Positions 7,992 to 15,399 of a stretch of DNA of 61,052 bases are shown here, one piece after another (position 1 is the stretch's first letter; every line of letters begins with the position of its first letter). Source of the DNA: Oscillatoriales cyanobacterium PMM_0080 (GTDB lineage: Bacteria; Cyanobacteriota; Cyanobacteriia; Cyanobacteriales; Microcoleaceae). Location: assembly GCA_949127775.1 (NCBI GenBank), contig CASBQF010000025.1, positions 1 to 61,052 of the forward strand, written 5' to 3'. A program made the position numbers and the translations under genes. Under the pieces are notes generated by a model. It was not told where the DNA came from. It ran no database searches and saw nothing but the letters and a program-made list of their open reading frames with translations.

Positions 7992-8699
7992 TTAGGCTAA
8001 TTGCAGCAAAGTATTGCAAGAATTAGTTTGAGAATGTGCCAACAGCTCATTCATCGCTTCAGTAAATAGTTCAAATACATTTTGTGCTAATTCTAAAGCT
8101 GCTTGACGTTCCGAATCAGTAAGTTTGATCTCTGCTAAAACTTGCAACATTTCTGGCGTTAAAATATGATGATTTTCCAAGCCAACATAACCTGCTCCCA
8201 AATAAACAAATTCTTGTTTGGTAATTTGTTCTAATTCCATTACTACTGCTAGCGCTGCCTCAAAAAAAACTGTGGCGGTTGCTTCGAGGACTTCGACTAA
8301 GATTAGTTTCTGCACCGGAGAAGCCTGGAAACCGTAGCGTTCCAGGGTTGAACAGAGCGATCGGGTTTTTTTAGTTTCTTCACCCAAAAGCAACCTAAAA
8401 TCTCCATAACTCATTAATTGATTGAACCCCAATGTCTCTAACTGTTCCAGATACCCGTGCCAATAGTAGTTTTCTTGATAAGTATATTTATTAATTAGTT
8501 CCTGAACTCTATTATCACTAGAAGATTCTCGGATAACGTACTTGTTTAAGTCGCTCAAACCCGCAGCCAAAGGATCGAGCACAGGTGCAAAAATAAGTCT
8601 TTGATTCGGGTGAATGTGCTTATTCGCTAGAAATTCAAATAACGGCAGTTTCGCAAACTCTTGCTTTTTTGTTTTAATAAATGCTAAAATTTGTTCCAT
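7992..8699 (-). CDS. Unknown helical protein, possibly heme-oxygenase-fold
   Basis: 235 residues, no signal peptide, predicted almost wholly alpha-helical. I do not recognise it as a named family with certainty. ENYYWHGYLEQLETLG, the FFEAALAVVMELEQ helix and YVGLENHH place Glu and His residues as in heme-oxygenase-like (HDO or TENA-type) folds, which suggests, but does not prove, a di-metal or redox role. It stands alone and convergent with proB, with its own 300-bp upstream gap. A structure-based search would be informative. Confidence 0.6.
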   Translation of the reverse strand: MEQILAFIKTKKQEFAKLPLFEFLANKHIHPNQRLIFAPVLDPLAAGLSDLNKYVIRESSSDNRVQELINKYTYQENYYWHGYLEQLETLGFNQLMSYGDFRLLLGEETKKTRSLCSTLERYGFQASPVQKLILVEVLEATATVFFEAALAVVMELEQITKQEFVYLGAGYVGLENHHILTPEMLQVLAEIKLTDSERQAALELAQNVFELFTEAMNELLAHSQTNSCNTLLQLA

Positions 8700-9008
8700 A
8701 GCCTTGAACCTTCACTAAGTTATTTAAACTAGGTTTTAAAACCTTTCTTAATTATCCATGTTGTTTACCCAATATATTTGTATTTGATATCATGTATAAT
8801 TGTGTTTGTAGTCACGATCGATTGTGACTTGCATCATAAAATTGTATTCTGCGACTAAATCGGGGTTAAAGTCGATCGTACTTTTACCCAAACTCAGAAG
8901 TGTTGACAAAGCATAGAGCTCGCAATATCGCGACGAGTGAATTGCCTTTGGGTGCGTTCTGAGTTAATCTATCTTTTGGATCAGTTAAGAAAAATCTAGG
9001 AGCTCAGC
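8700..9008. other. Divergent intergenic region upstream of ndk
   Basis: No gene is seen in 309 bp. It contains an inverted repeat AGTCAC-8nt-GTGACT at 8810-8829, which could be a regulator site or hairpin. It also contains TATAAT at 8795-8800, usable for the plus strand. The ndk ribosome-binding site AGGAG lies at 8998-9002. Confidence 0.45.
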
Positions 9009-9458
9009 GTGGAACGCACTTTTTTAGCGATTAAGCCCGATGGCGTACAGCGCGGACTCGTTGGCGAAATTATCGGTCGTTTTGAAGCCAAAGGCTTTAC
9101 GTTAGTTGGCATGAAGCTGATTACGGCGAGTCGAGAATTGGCCGAACAGCATTACGGTGTCCACAAAGAAAGACCATTTTTTGCAGGATTGGTAAACTTC
9201 ATCACTTCTGGGCCGATGGTGGCGATGGTGTGGGAAGGCGATGGCGTTGTGGCATCGGCGAGAAAAATCATTGGCGCAACCAATCCTCTGAATTCGGAAC
9301 CGGGGACAATTCGTGGCGATTTGGCTGTGAATGTCGGCCGCAATATTATTCACGGTTCCGATGCTGTGGAAACTGCGAAAGAGGAAATTAGCCTCTGGTT
9401 TAAGGATGAAGAATTAAGTGCTTGGACACCTTGTTTAACTCCTTGGATTGTCGAATAG
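9009..9458 (+). CDS. ndk: Nucleoside diphosphate kinase
   Basis: 149 residues from a GTG start preceded by TAGGAGCTCAGC. It begins [20 protein letters not shown], has the nucleotide-binding [15 protein letters not shown], and carries the phospho-acceptor His115 in NIIHGSD. It transfers the gamma-phosphate between NTPs and NDPs in the cytoplasm. Monocistronic, ending in a strong hairpin shared with the convergent arsC. Confidence 0.97.
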   Translation: MERTFLAIKPDGVQRGLVGEIIGRFEAKGFTLVGMKLITASRELAEQHYGVHKERPFFAGLVNFITSGPMVAMVWEGDGVVASARKIIGATNPLNSEPGTIRGDLAVNVGRNIIHGSDAVETAKEEISLWFKDEELSAWTPCLTPWIVE

Positions 9459-9467
9459 ATTTGAGAT

Positions 9468-9491
9468 TCTCCCGATTGAACAATCGGGAGA
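9468..9491. terminator. Bidirectional hairpin between ndk and arsC
   Basis: TCTCCCGATTG-AA-CAATCGGGAGA is a perfect 11-bp stem with a minimal loop, 10 nt after the ndk stop and 15 nt after the convergent arsC stop. No long U-run follows. It is the only candidate terminator for both genes. Confidence 0.7.
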
Positions 9492-9505
9492 TCATCTACT
9501 TAATC

Positions 9506-9901
9506 TTATTTGAGAATGTCAACTAATTTTTCAACTCGTGCTTTAATTTCATCTCGTACGCGATGAAAAGTTTCGATTGGTTGTCCATCTGGATCGTCGA
9601 GTTGCCAATCTTCAAACACTTCTCGCAATACCCACGCTTCGGGTAAATTCACACCGCAGCCGCACAGAGAAATTACTGCGTCGTAGTCTTCGGCATTGAA
9701 TTCGCTTAATGGGTTGGATGTTTGATCGGTGATATCAATGTCGATTTCTGACATGACTTGAATTGCTGTCGGATGAACTCTGCTTGATTCTAAGCCGGAA
9801 CTGGTGACGGCAATTTTGCCGGCTCCGATGGTTTTAGCGAATCCTTCTGCCATTTGCGATCGACAGGAGTTTCTTTTGCAGACAAACATTACTTTTTTCA
9901 T
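9506..9901 (-). CDS. arsC: Arsenate reductase (LMW-PTPase fold, glutathione/glutaredoxin type)
   Basis: 131 residues from the ATG at 9901 (MKKVMFVCKRNSCRSQ). The alternative start at 9925 adds eight residues with no family counterpart. The P-loop is Cys8-x4-Cys13-Arg, and the Cys pair C-G-C near residue 82 plus the Asp loop LDDPDG match cyanobacterial ArsC enzymes. It reduces arsenate to arsenite in the cytoplasm. It is last in the arsR-aquaporin-arsH-arsC operon, so its product can leave through the channel encoded upstream. A hairpin repeat separates it from arsH. Confidence 0.9.
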   Translation of the reverse strand: MKKVMFVCKRNSCRSQMAEGFAKTIGAGKIAVTSSGLESSRVHPTAIQVMSEIDIDITDQTSNPLSEFNAEDYDAVISLCGCGVNLPEAWVLREVFEDWQLDDPDGQPIETFHRVRDEIKARVEKLVDILK

Positions 9902-9944
9902 GGTTTTTGCTACTTCTGATATCATGTTCCCTCGATAAAATTGG

Positions 9945-10004
9945 TTCGATCGTTCGGACTTTAGTCCGCATCAAAATCTGAGGACTAAAGTCCGAACGAT
10001 CGAA
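9945..10004. repeat. Inverted repeat, family 'GGACTTTAGTCC', copy 2
   Basis: Exact 23-nt inverted arms (9945-9967 and 9982-10004) around TCGTTCGGACTTTAGTCC. It lies inside the ars operon between arsH and arsC, so it is probably transcribed and could reduce read-through or protect mRNA ends. Confidence 0.8.
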
Positions 10005-10019
10005 CGGGGCCCGATCGCC

Positions 10020-10673
10020 TTAATTAACTTCCAGGGCGCGATTTGCAACGGCGATCGCCTCTTTGGCAGATTTTTCTTTTCGTTCGCTGTAGCGATCGGT
10101 CAAATAGTCCGTTTGCTCGCGCAACAGCAAGGTAAACTTGTACAATTCCTCCATTACATCGATCGCGCGATCGCGAAAAGGCGAATCCTTCATCGTCCCA
10201 TCATCATTAAACTCCTGATAAGCCTTAGCAACAGAAGACTGATTCGGAATCGTAAACATCCGCATCCAGCGGCCCAAAATCCTCAAAGTATTCACAGCAT
10301 TAAAAGACTGTGAACCACCGCTAACTTGCATCACCGCCAAAGTGCGACCTTGAGTCGGTCTAACAGCCCCAATACTTAAAGGAATCCAGTCAATTTGATT
10401 TTTCATAATGCCCGTAATATTGCCGTGCATTTCTGGACTCGACCAGACTTGACCCTCCGACCACAAACTCAATTCCCGCAATTCTTGAACCTTCGGATGC
10501 GTATCAGGAACACTCCCATAAATCGGCAATTCCAGAGGATTGAAAAACCTAACCTCTGCACCGAAACCCTCAATAATTCGAGCAGATTCTTCCGCCAACA
10601 AACGGCTGTAAGAACGCTCTCTTAACGAGCCATACAAAAACAAAATTCTCGGTTTGTGCGTAAAACTTGTCAT
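10020..10673 (-). CDS. arsH: ArsH, NADPH-dependent FMN reductase / organoarsenical oxidase
   Basis: 217 residues from ATG 10673. The longer frame to 10793 overlaps the aquaporin gene and is rejected. Flavodoxin-like fold: FMN-binding [19 protein letters not shown], the [21 protein letters not shown] loop and [17 protein letters not shown] are typical of ArsH. Known activity: FMN-dependent reductase/oxidase that detoxifies trivalent methylated arsenicals. It starts 7 bp downstream of the aquaporin stop, indicating translational coupling. Confidence 0.92.
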   Translation of the reverse strand: MTSFTHKPRILFLYGSLRERSYSRLLAEESARIIEGFGAEVRFFNPLELPIYGSVPDTHPKVQELRELSLWSEGQVWSSPEMHGNITGIMKNQIDWIPLSIGAVRPTQGRTLAVMQVSGGSQSFNAVNTLRILGRWMRMFTIPNQSSVAKAYQEFNDDGTMKDSPFRDRAIDVMEELYKFTLLLREQTDYLTDRYSERKEKSAKEAIAVANRALEVN

Positions 10674-10680
10674 ACTATTT

Positions 10681-11385
10681 TCAATTAAAATCCCGAAATC
10701 CGTTAGACAGTTCCCGATAAACTGCAACTGCCAATTGTGCGCCCCAAATCGGAGCCACCCAGTAAACCCAGTGATGTTCCCAAATACCACCAATTAATGC
10801 CGGCCCGAGCGATCGCGCCGGATTCATACTTGCCCCAGTAATTGGCCCCATAAATGCAGCTTCTAAGCCTACAGTTAACCCAATTGCTATCCCGGCAAAA
10901 CCGATATGAGCGCGTCTGTCAAGTCCAGAACCCAGAATCACAAACATCAGGATAAAAGTTAGAACAGTTTCTAAAATTAGACACTGCAACCAGTTTCCAT
11001 TAAGAGGAATAGTTGCACCGAGATTTGCCACTTTTCCTAACGTAATTAGCAGCAGTTGCGAAGCTGCAATTGCCCCCGTACATTGCGCCAAAATGTAAGG
11101 CAAAACTTTGTATTTTGGGAAAAAACCGCTCGCCCAAAATCCTAAAGTTACCGCTGGGTTAAAGTGTGCGCCGCTGATATGCCCGATCGCGTAAATCATC
11201 GCAGCTACAACTGCACCAAATACAAAACTAACGCCCAAATGAGTTACAGAACCACCGCTAATGTTGTTCACCATCACCGCGCCAGTACCTGCAAAAACTA
11301 GAATAAACGTGCCGAGGCATTCCGCGATCGCTTCTCGGCCGCAATCTCGATTTTCGCCAAAAGCCAATTTCTTTGCTGCACCCAT
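10681..11385 (-). CDS. MIP-family channel of the ars operon (AqpS-like aquaglyceroporin)
   Basis: 234 residues from ATG 11385; the upstream TTG at 11394 is less likely. Six membrane segments and two half-helices carry the NPA boxes GAHFNPAVT (Asn76) and ASMNPARS (Asn188). The position between arsR and arsH parallels Sinorhizobium meliloti, where AqpS lets arsenite flow out down its gradient after ArsC reduces internal arsenate. No ArsB or Acr3 pump is in this operon, so I infer the same role here. Confidence 0.9.
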   Translation of the reverse strand: MGAAKKLAFGENRDCGREAIAECLGTFILVFAGTGAVMVNNISGGSVTHLGVSFVFGAVVAAMIYAIGHISGAHFNPAVTLGFWASGFFPKYKVLPYILAQCTGAIAASQLLLITLGKVANLGATIPLNGNWLQCLILETVLTFILMFVILGSGLDRRAHIGFAGIAIGLTVGLEAAFMGPITGASMNPARSLGPALIGGIWEHHWVYWVAPIWGAQLAVAVYRELSNGFRDFN

Positions 11386-11415
11386 CACTATCAACTCATT
11401 GGTTCAAAACCATCA

Positions 11416-11433
11416 TATCAAAAAAAGTTGATA
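11416..11433. promoter_or_regulatory. Candidate ArsR operator 1, before the aquaporin gene
   Basis: TATCAA-AAAAAG-TTGATA is a perfect 6-6-6 inverted repeat, matching the ATCAA...TTGAT type of ArsR/SmtB operators. It lies 31 nt upstream of the channel gene ATG. It is followed by ACGTCAACCC, which also follows operator 2 with two changes. Confidence 0.65.
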
Positions 11434-11446
11434 CGTCAACCCTCTT

Positions 11447-11505
11447 GGTTCGTAGTGAGGACTTTAGTCCGCATCCATCCGAGGAATGAAGTCCTCACTA
11501 CCAAC
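11447..11505. repeat. Inverted repeat, family 'GGACTTTAGTCC', copy 3
   Basis: Arms 11447-11470 (GGTTCGTAGTGAGGAC...) and 11482-11505 are near-perfect inverted copies. The element sits between the two candidate ArsR operators, inside the arsR-aquaporin gap. Confidence 0.75.
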
Positions 11506-11539
11506 CAATAGCGGTTACTTTACCGGACATAAGATTACT

Positions 11540-11557
11540 TATCAAGAAATATTGATG
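11540..11557. promoter_or_regulatory. Candidate ArsR operator 2, at the arsR 3' end
   Basis: TATCAA-GAAATA-TTGATG repeats the 6-6-6 geometry of the site at 11416 with one arm mismatch. It is followed by CGTTAACCC, which contains the arsR stop codon. Together the sites form a ~27-bp direct repeat about 124 bp apart, so the downstream genes may have their own ArsR-controlled promoter. Confidence 0.6.
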
Positions 11558-11559
11558 CG

Positions 11560-11919
11560 TTAACCCGCGTCAGAACAACGGCGCGTCGGCAAAATCTGGC
11601 TAAAGCGCCGATACTCGGCAAGGTACTGTTCCAGGGCGACAAACTGAGCTAGATTGAGGCTGTAGTAGATCCAGCGGCCTTCTTGGCGACTGCGGACTAA
11701 ACCAGCTTCTTTTAGGGTTTTGAGGTGGAAAGAGAGTTTAGACTGAGGGACTCCAAGCCGATCGCACAAATCGCAAACACACAACTCCTGTTCCCGCAGC
11801 AACTCCAAAATCTGAATCCGCAGGGGGTCAGAAAGAGCGTGAAAGCCAGCGGAGACCAGTTTTTGCTCAATTGGGGGTTGTGGAGTGCGATCGGGCTTGG
11901 CTATCGAATTTTTAAGCAT
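11560..11919 (-). CDS. arsR: ArsR-family metalloregulatory repressor
   Basis: 119 residues from ATG 11919; the TTG just upstream would add one residue. Winged-helix fold, with the recognition helix at about residues 57-72 (VPQSKLSFHLKTLKEAGLV). The ELCVCDLCD box supplies Cys47, Cys49 and Cys52 for As(III)/Sb(III) binding, as in ArsR proteins. Promoter-proximal gene of the ars operon; an imperfect ATCAA...TTGA element at about 11918-11930 overlaps its start and may mediate autoregulation. Metal binding should release it from the operators and induce the operon. Confidence 0.93.
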   Translation of the reverse strand: MLKNSIAKPDRTPQPPIEQKLVSAGFHALSDPLRIQILELLREQELCVCDLCDRLGVPQSKLSFHLKTLKEAGLVRSRQEGRWIYYSLNLAQFVALEQYLAEYRRFSQILPTRRCSDAG

Positions 11920-12019
11920 CAATTATTTTGAAAAAATCCATACAAAACATCATATTTTCTCAGGCTTCATCAAGAGAAAACTCCTGCATTTAGCATCGAG
12001 AAATCCTTCCGAATAGATA

Positions 12020-12274
12020 TTACTTCGGAGTCTGTACCCGAGCCGGCACATCAGTGAGTCCAGCCCTTTGCATCAGCGAAATCACCCCTACAGATAGAAT
12101 TCCCCCAATAATTGCGCCGGCAACTACCAGGATAATGAAGACTTTTTGCAGAGTTTTTTTAGTAGCCGGATGGTACTGTCTCGGCAATCCCTCACCTTGC
12201 TCGTCAAGTTGTTGCTCCAAGGGGTCTAGCGGATTGGAGGGATTTGAGTTAAAAGGATTAGGGGCTTGATTCAT
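12020..12274 (-). CDS. Small single-pass membrane protein, unknown
   Basis: 84 residues. A Pro/Asn-rich N-terminus (NPFNSNPSNPLDPLEQQLDE) precedes a basic stretch (ATKKTLQKV) and one membrane helix of about 22 residues (FIILVVAGAIIGGILSVGVIS). The short tail ends QTPK. The positive-inside rule puts the N-terminus in the cytoplasm. I do not recognise the family and no motif suggests a function. Confidence 0.65.
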   Translation of the reverse strand: MNQAPNPFNSNPSNPLDPLEQQLDEQGEGLPRQYHPATKKTLQKVFIILVVAGAIIGGILSVGVISLMQRAGLTDVPARVQTPK

Positions 12275-12353
12275 GGCTGGCTTTGGTTAAAGGATATCAA
12301 CAACTATTTTAACTTGCTATTTGCCGTCGCAGCTCAATAAATTCTGGTTTTAG

Positions 12354-12953
12354 TCAAGACTCTATAAAATTTATTAAGATACCGAGAAGTTTAGCAACAT
12401 TATTGATAAAGTATTCGTCTGTATCAATTTCGATCGCAGTTCCTGCTAACTTAAAGAATTTCCAGATACTCCCAGTTGTGACAACTCCATAAATTGTCTG
12501 AATATCATTGTCGTGACGCTGGTTAAATATCTGTGCTGCGATCGTTTCTGCCATGCACTGTCCTAAGCCGGATTGAATGTTGTCGTTTTTGGCTTCAACC
12601 AAGGCGATGACTGGAGATTCAATGACTAGCTGTTCGGGCGATCGGCTAATTAGAAAATCGCAATAACCGCTCAAACCCCTCGCAGCATCTACATTGAACT
12701 CTCTACCTGAAAATAAACTCATCCGTTCCGGTAGCCGTTTTTTGATCTCAACTAATATTGGTGCGACAATTAGCTCGGAGCGGGCTTTTTCGGAATTAAT
12801 CTCTAGTGCTAAAGGCAGATTAAATTCCAATGTTTCTTGCAAAAAATTGCTGGGTTCTATTTCGGGAATGTCGGCAAACAAGCCAACGCTTCTAGTCAAG
12901 CTTATGCCAAAATTTGTCTTAATTTGTTCGACGCTAAATTGACTGTAGGGCAT
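12354..12953 (-). CDS. Unknown protein with PD-(D/E)XK-like core
   Basis: 199 residues. A helical N-terminus (KARSELIVAPILVEIKKR) is followed by GYCDFLIS, then ALVEAKNDNIQSGLGQCMAE. The Asp in CDF and the E-x-K in VEAKND have the spacing of a PD-(D/E)XK nuclease core, as in the N-terminal domains of type I restriction HsdR subunits. This protein is commonly solitary in cyanobacteria, with no helicase or methylase beside it here. Function is unknown; nuclease activity is an inference. Confidence 0.65.
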   Translation of the reverse strand: MPYSQFSVEQIKTNFGISLTRSVGLFADIPEIEPSNFLQETLEFNLPLALEINSEKARSELIVAPILVEIKKRLPERMSLFSGREFNVDAARGLSGYCDFLISRSPEQLVIESPVIALVEAKNDNIQSGLGQCMAETIAAQIFNQRHDNDIQTIYGVVTTGSIWKFFKLAGTAIEIDTDEYFINNVAKLLGILINFIES

Positions 12954-13078
12954 TTAACTCCGTCTCCCAAAAAATTAAGTATTTTTAAGAAGCTAACATC
13001 AGATAACTTATCATATCACTTGATGTACTAAAATTTAGTCAGATACAAGGTTTCCCCAGTCCCCCCAATTTTTATACT

Positions 13079-13306
13079 ATGACGTTACACGAACTTCAAA
13101 ACCGAGCACTGAGGTTGTCTGCCGAGGAGCGATGGCAGTTAATTAATGCTTTGATGCGATCGCTCCAACCGAAACCCCGATCGAAGGTGAAACCGAAGGG
13201 TTTAGCCGCCAGTTTAATTGGCATTGCGAAAACGGACGCGCCGCCTCCTACAGATGCAGAAGTTAACGCAATGTTAGATGAGCGGTTAGTGCAAAAGTAT
13301 TTGTGA
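13079..13306 (+). CDS. Antitoxin of a PIN-type toxin-antitoxin pair
   Basis: 75 residues, recognised as the short antitoxin that precedes VapC/PIN toxins in cyanobacteria: LSAEERWQLINALMRSLQ helix, KPKGLAASLIGIAKTDAP linker, then DAEVNAMLDERLVQKYL, which would bind the toxin. Its TGA overlaps the ATG of the toxin remnant by one base, the usual coupled arrangement. The partner toxin is broken, so this is an orphan antitoxin unless a related toxin is encoded elsewhere. Confidence 0.82.
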   Translation: MTLHELQNRALRLSAEERWQLINALMRSLQPKPRSKVKPKGLAASLIGIAKTDAPPPTDAEVNAMLDERLVQKYL

Positions 13307-13398
13307 TGAATTTGTTATTTGATACTAATGTTTTACTGGATGCAATGCTGGCACGGGAACCTTTTTTAGCGGATGCTACAATTAACTTTACTAAATAA
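13306..13398 (+). pseudogene. N-terminal remnant of PIN-domain (VapC-like) toxin
   Basis: The frame starts in the antitoxin stop codon and reads MNLLFDTNVLLDAMLAREPF, the first strand of a PIN domain with the catalytic Asp in FDTNV, then ADATINFTK and a stop. A PIN toxin should be about 130-140 residues; only 30 codons remain. The missing 3' portion appears to survive at 18020-18235, beyond the devBCA/tetR block, with about 50 middle residues lost. Confidence 0.8.
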
Positions 13399-13480
13399 AT
13401 TTATTTTTTTTTTATTTTCCAGGACGATATGGTGGTTACTTGACTCCGTAAATGGAACTATTGTGTAGATCCAGAGCTAT

Positions 13481-14185
13481 TTATATCATTGACAACACCG
13501 CTGATTTAGCATTGATTAACCGACCATCTTCCATATCTAAAATCCGATCGGCAATGTCTAAAATCCGATTGTCATGAGTGACTAACAAAATCGTGCAGCC
13601 CTGTTCCCGCGCCAATGTTTGCATCAAATTGACCACATCCCGTCCCGATTTACTGTCGAGGGCGGCTGTTGGCTCGTCGGCTAACACTAATTGGGGATGA
13701 CTTACTAAAGCACGAGCGATCGCGACTCGTTGTTTTTGGCCGCCAGATAAGTCGTCGGGATAGTAGTCGATCCGATCGCCCAATCCAACTGTTTTCAGCA
13801 TTTCTGTGGCACAGGCCTTCATCTGAGCATTTGAATACTCAGAGTGCAGTTCCAAGCCCATCCGCACATTTTGTAAGGCGGTAAGACTACTATGCAAGTT
13901 GTGCGCCTGGAAGATATAACCATGATGTCGCCTCGCTTCAGTCAATGCTTGGGGTGTTGCGCCATAGAGTTCTTTGCCCAATATCTGCAAACTACCAGAT
14001 TGAGCCGATCGCAAGCCCCCGACGAGGGTAAGTAATGTCGTTTTACCAGAACCGGATGGCCCTGTCATGAGGATAATTTCACCACTATTGATTTCGAGAT
14101 CGATGTCATATAGCACTTGTTTCTGTAATTTACCCTGCCCAAAGTAGTGGGAGAGATTGTGGATTTTAATGGCAGGTTCAGACAT
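13481..14185 (-). CDS. devA: DevA-family ABC exporter ATPase
   Basis: 234 residues. Walker A is GPSGSGKTT, the signature LSGGQKQRVAIARA, Walker B LVLADEPTA, and the H-loop VTHD. It has the MacB/LolD-like architecture of the DevA family. It energises the DevC permease. Last gene of the devB-devC-devA operon, 38 bp after devC. DevBCA exporters move glycolipids or other envelope compounds with a TolC-type outer-membrane protein. The substrate here is unknown, and the link to heterocysts is only by family name. Confidence 0.92.
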   Translation of the reverse strand: MSEPAIKIHNLSHYFGQGKLQKQVLYDIDLEINSGEIILMTGPSGSGKTTLLTLVGGLRSAQSGSLQILGKELYGATPQALTEARRHHGYIFQAHNLHSSLTALQNVRMGLELHSEYSNAQMKACATEMLKTVGLGDRIDYYPDDLSGGQKQRVAIARALVSHPQLVLADEPTAALDSKSGRDVVNLMQTLAREQGCTILLVTHDNRILDIADRILDMEDGRLINAKSAVLSMI

Positions 14186-14223
14186 AAGTTAAGTATAGAT
14201 AGGGGTGTGAAAACAAGCCAAAA

Positions 14224-15399
14224 TCAGAACATATCAGCAGGATCGGCAGATTGAAGTTTACGGGTGGCGATCGCGCCGGATAGCATACACATCACTACTG
14301 TCAGAGTTAACACCGTTATCGCTCTAGAAAGGGTCATATAGAGCGGTAACGCAGTAGCATTAGCGGCGAGCATATACAGAACATTCGGCCACAAAAAGCC
14401 AGGAATAAAGCCCATAAATGCCAGGATGATTGCTTCTTCAAACACCACGCCAAGCAAATAAGCATTGCTGTAACCCATTGCTTTGAAGGTGGCATATTCT
14501 TTGAGATGGGCGTTCACGTCCGTCGAGAGGACTTGATAAACAATTACCACCCCAACTACAAATGCCATTGCCGTACCTAATCCGAAAATAAATCCGACGG
14601 GGCTGGCACTCCGCCAATAGTTTTCTTCAAATTGGACGAACTCTGGAGCAGTCAGGACGCGGACATCTTCGGGTAAATGCGCTTTGAGGGCTGCGGCGAC
14701 TCGATCGGGGTTGTAGCCCGGTTTGAGCCGAATTAGTCCGAGGCTGACACTAGCAGCATCGCGGCGGGGGAAGAGGCGCAAAAAGGTTTGGTCGCTGGTC
14801 ATTAGGCTAGCATCGGCACCAAATGATGCGCCGAGTCTGAAGAGTCCGCCGATCGACAGGGTACGTTTATCGACTTCGGTAGTTACCGTTTGTCCTTTGT
14901 CGAGTTGGGCGATCGTCTCGGCATATTTACCTCTGGCTCCACGATCGAATAACACGACATCAGGAATCTTAATCTTATCCAGTTGTTGGTTGACTTCTGG
15001 CAAGTTGAAAGCTGGGATGTCAGGGTCGAAGCCCAATACCTGAACAGTTGCGCTCAGGCGGGTTTGGGGATTTTTCCACGTCAGGCTATTGATATACAAT
15101 CCGCTAGCTGTTTTAACGCCAGGAATATCCATCGCTTGGAGCAGGCGACGGCGGGAGAAGGTGGAGAGGTTTTGGAGGTTGAGGGCTTTGGGACTGTAAA
15201 TAATCACATCGGCTTGCATGGCTCGATTGACTCTTGTATTACTGTCGTAGAGGGCATTTTGGAAGCCAAGCTGCATGAACATCAACACATCAGCAAAAGC
15301 AATTCCAGCTAGCGCAACCCGTAAGCGACCTTTGTCGTGACTCAGTTGCAGCCATCCGAGTGGCGTGCGGCGTTGAAATTGGCGAATTAATTTCATCAT
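14224..15399 (-). CDS. devC: DevC-family ABC exporter permease
   Basis: 391 residues. One N-terminal membrane segment (VALAGIAFADVLMFMQLG), a large extracytoplasmic domain of about 230 residues, then three C-terminal membrane segments from FIFGLGTAMAFVVGVVIVYQ onward: the MacB/FtsX-like topology of DevC. Its start overlaps the devB stop by four bases (ATGA), showing translational coupling. It forms the inner-membrane pore with DevA and docks to the DevB adaptor. Confidence 0.92.
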   Translation of the reverse strand: MMKLIRQFQRRTPLGWLQLSHDKGRLRVALAGIAFADVLMFMQLGFQNALYDSNTRVNRAMQADVIIYSPKALNLQNLSTFSRRRLLQAMDIPGVKTASGLYINSLTWKNPQTRLSATVQVLGFDPDIPAFNLPEVNQQLDKIKIPDVVLFDRGARGKYAETIAQLDKGQTVTTEVDKRTLSIGGLFRLGASFGADASLMTSDQTFLRLFPRRDAASVSLGLIRLKPGYNPDRVAAALKAHLPEDVRVLTAPEFVQFEENYWRSASPVGFIFGLGTAMAFVVGVVIVYQVLSTDVNAHLKEYATFKAMGYSNAYLLGVVFEEAIILAFMGFIPGFLWPNVLYMLAANATALPLYMTLSRAITVLTLTVVMCMLSGAIATRKLQSADPADMF

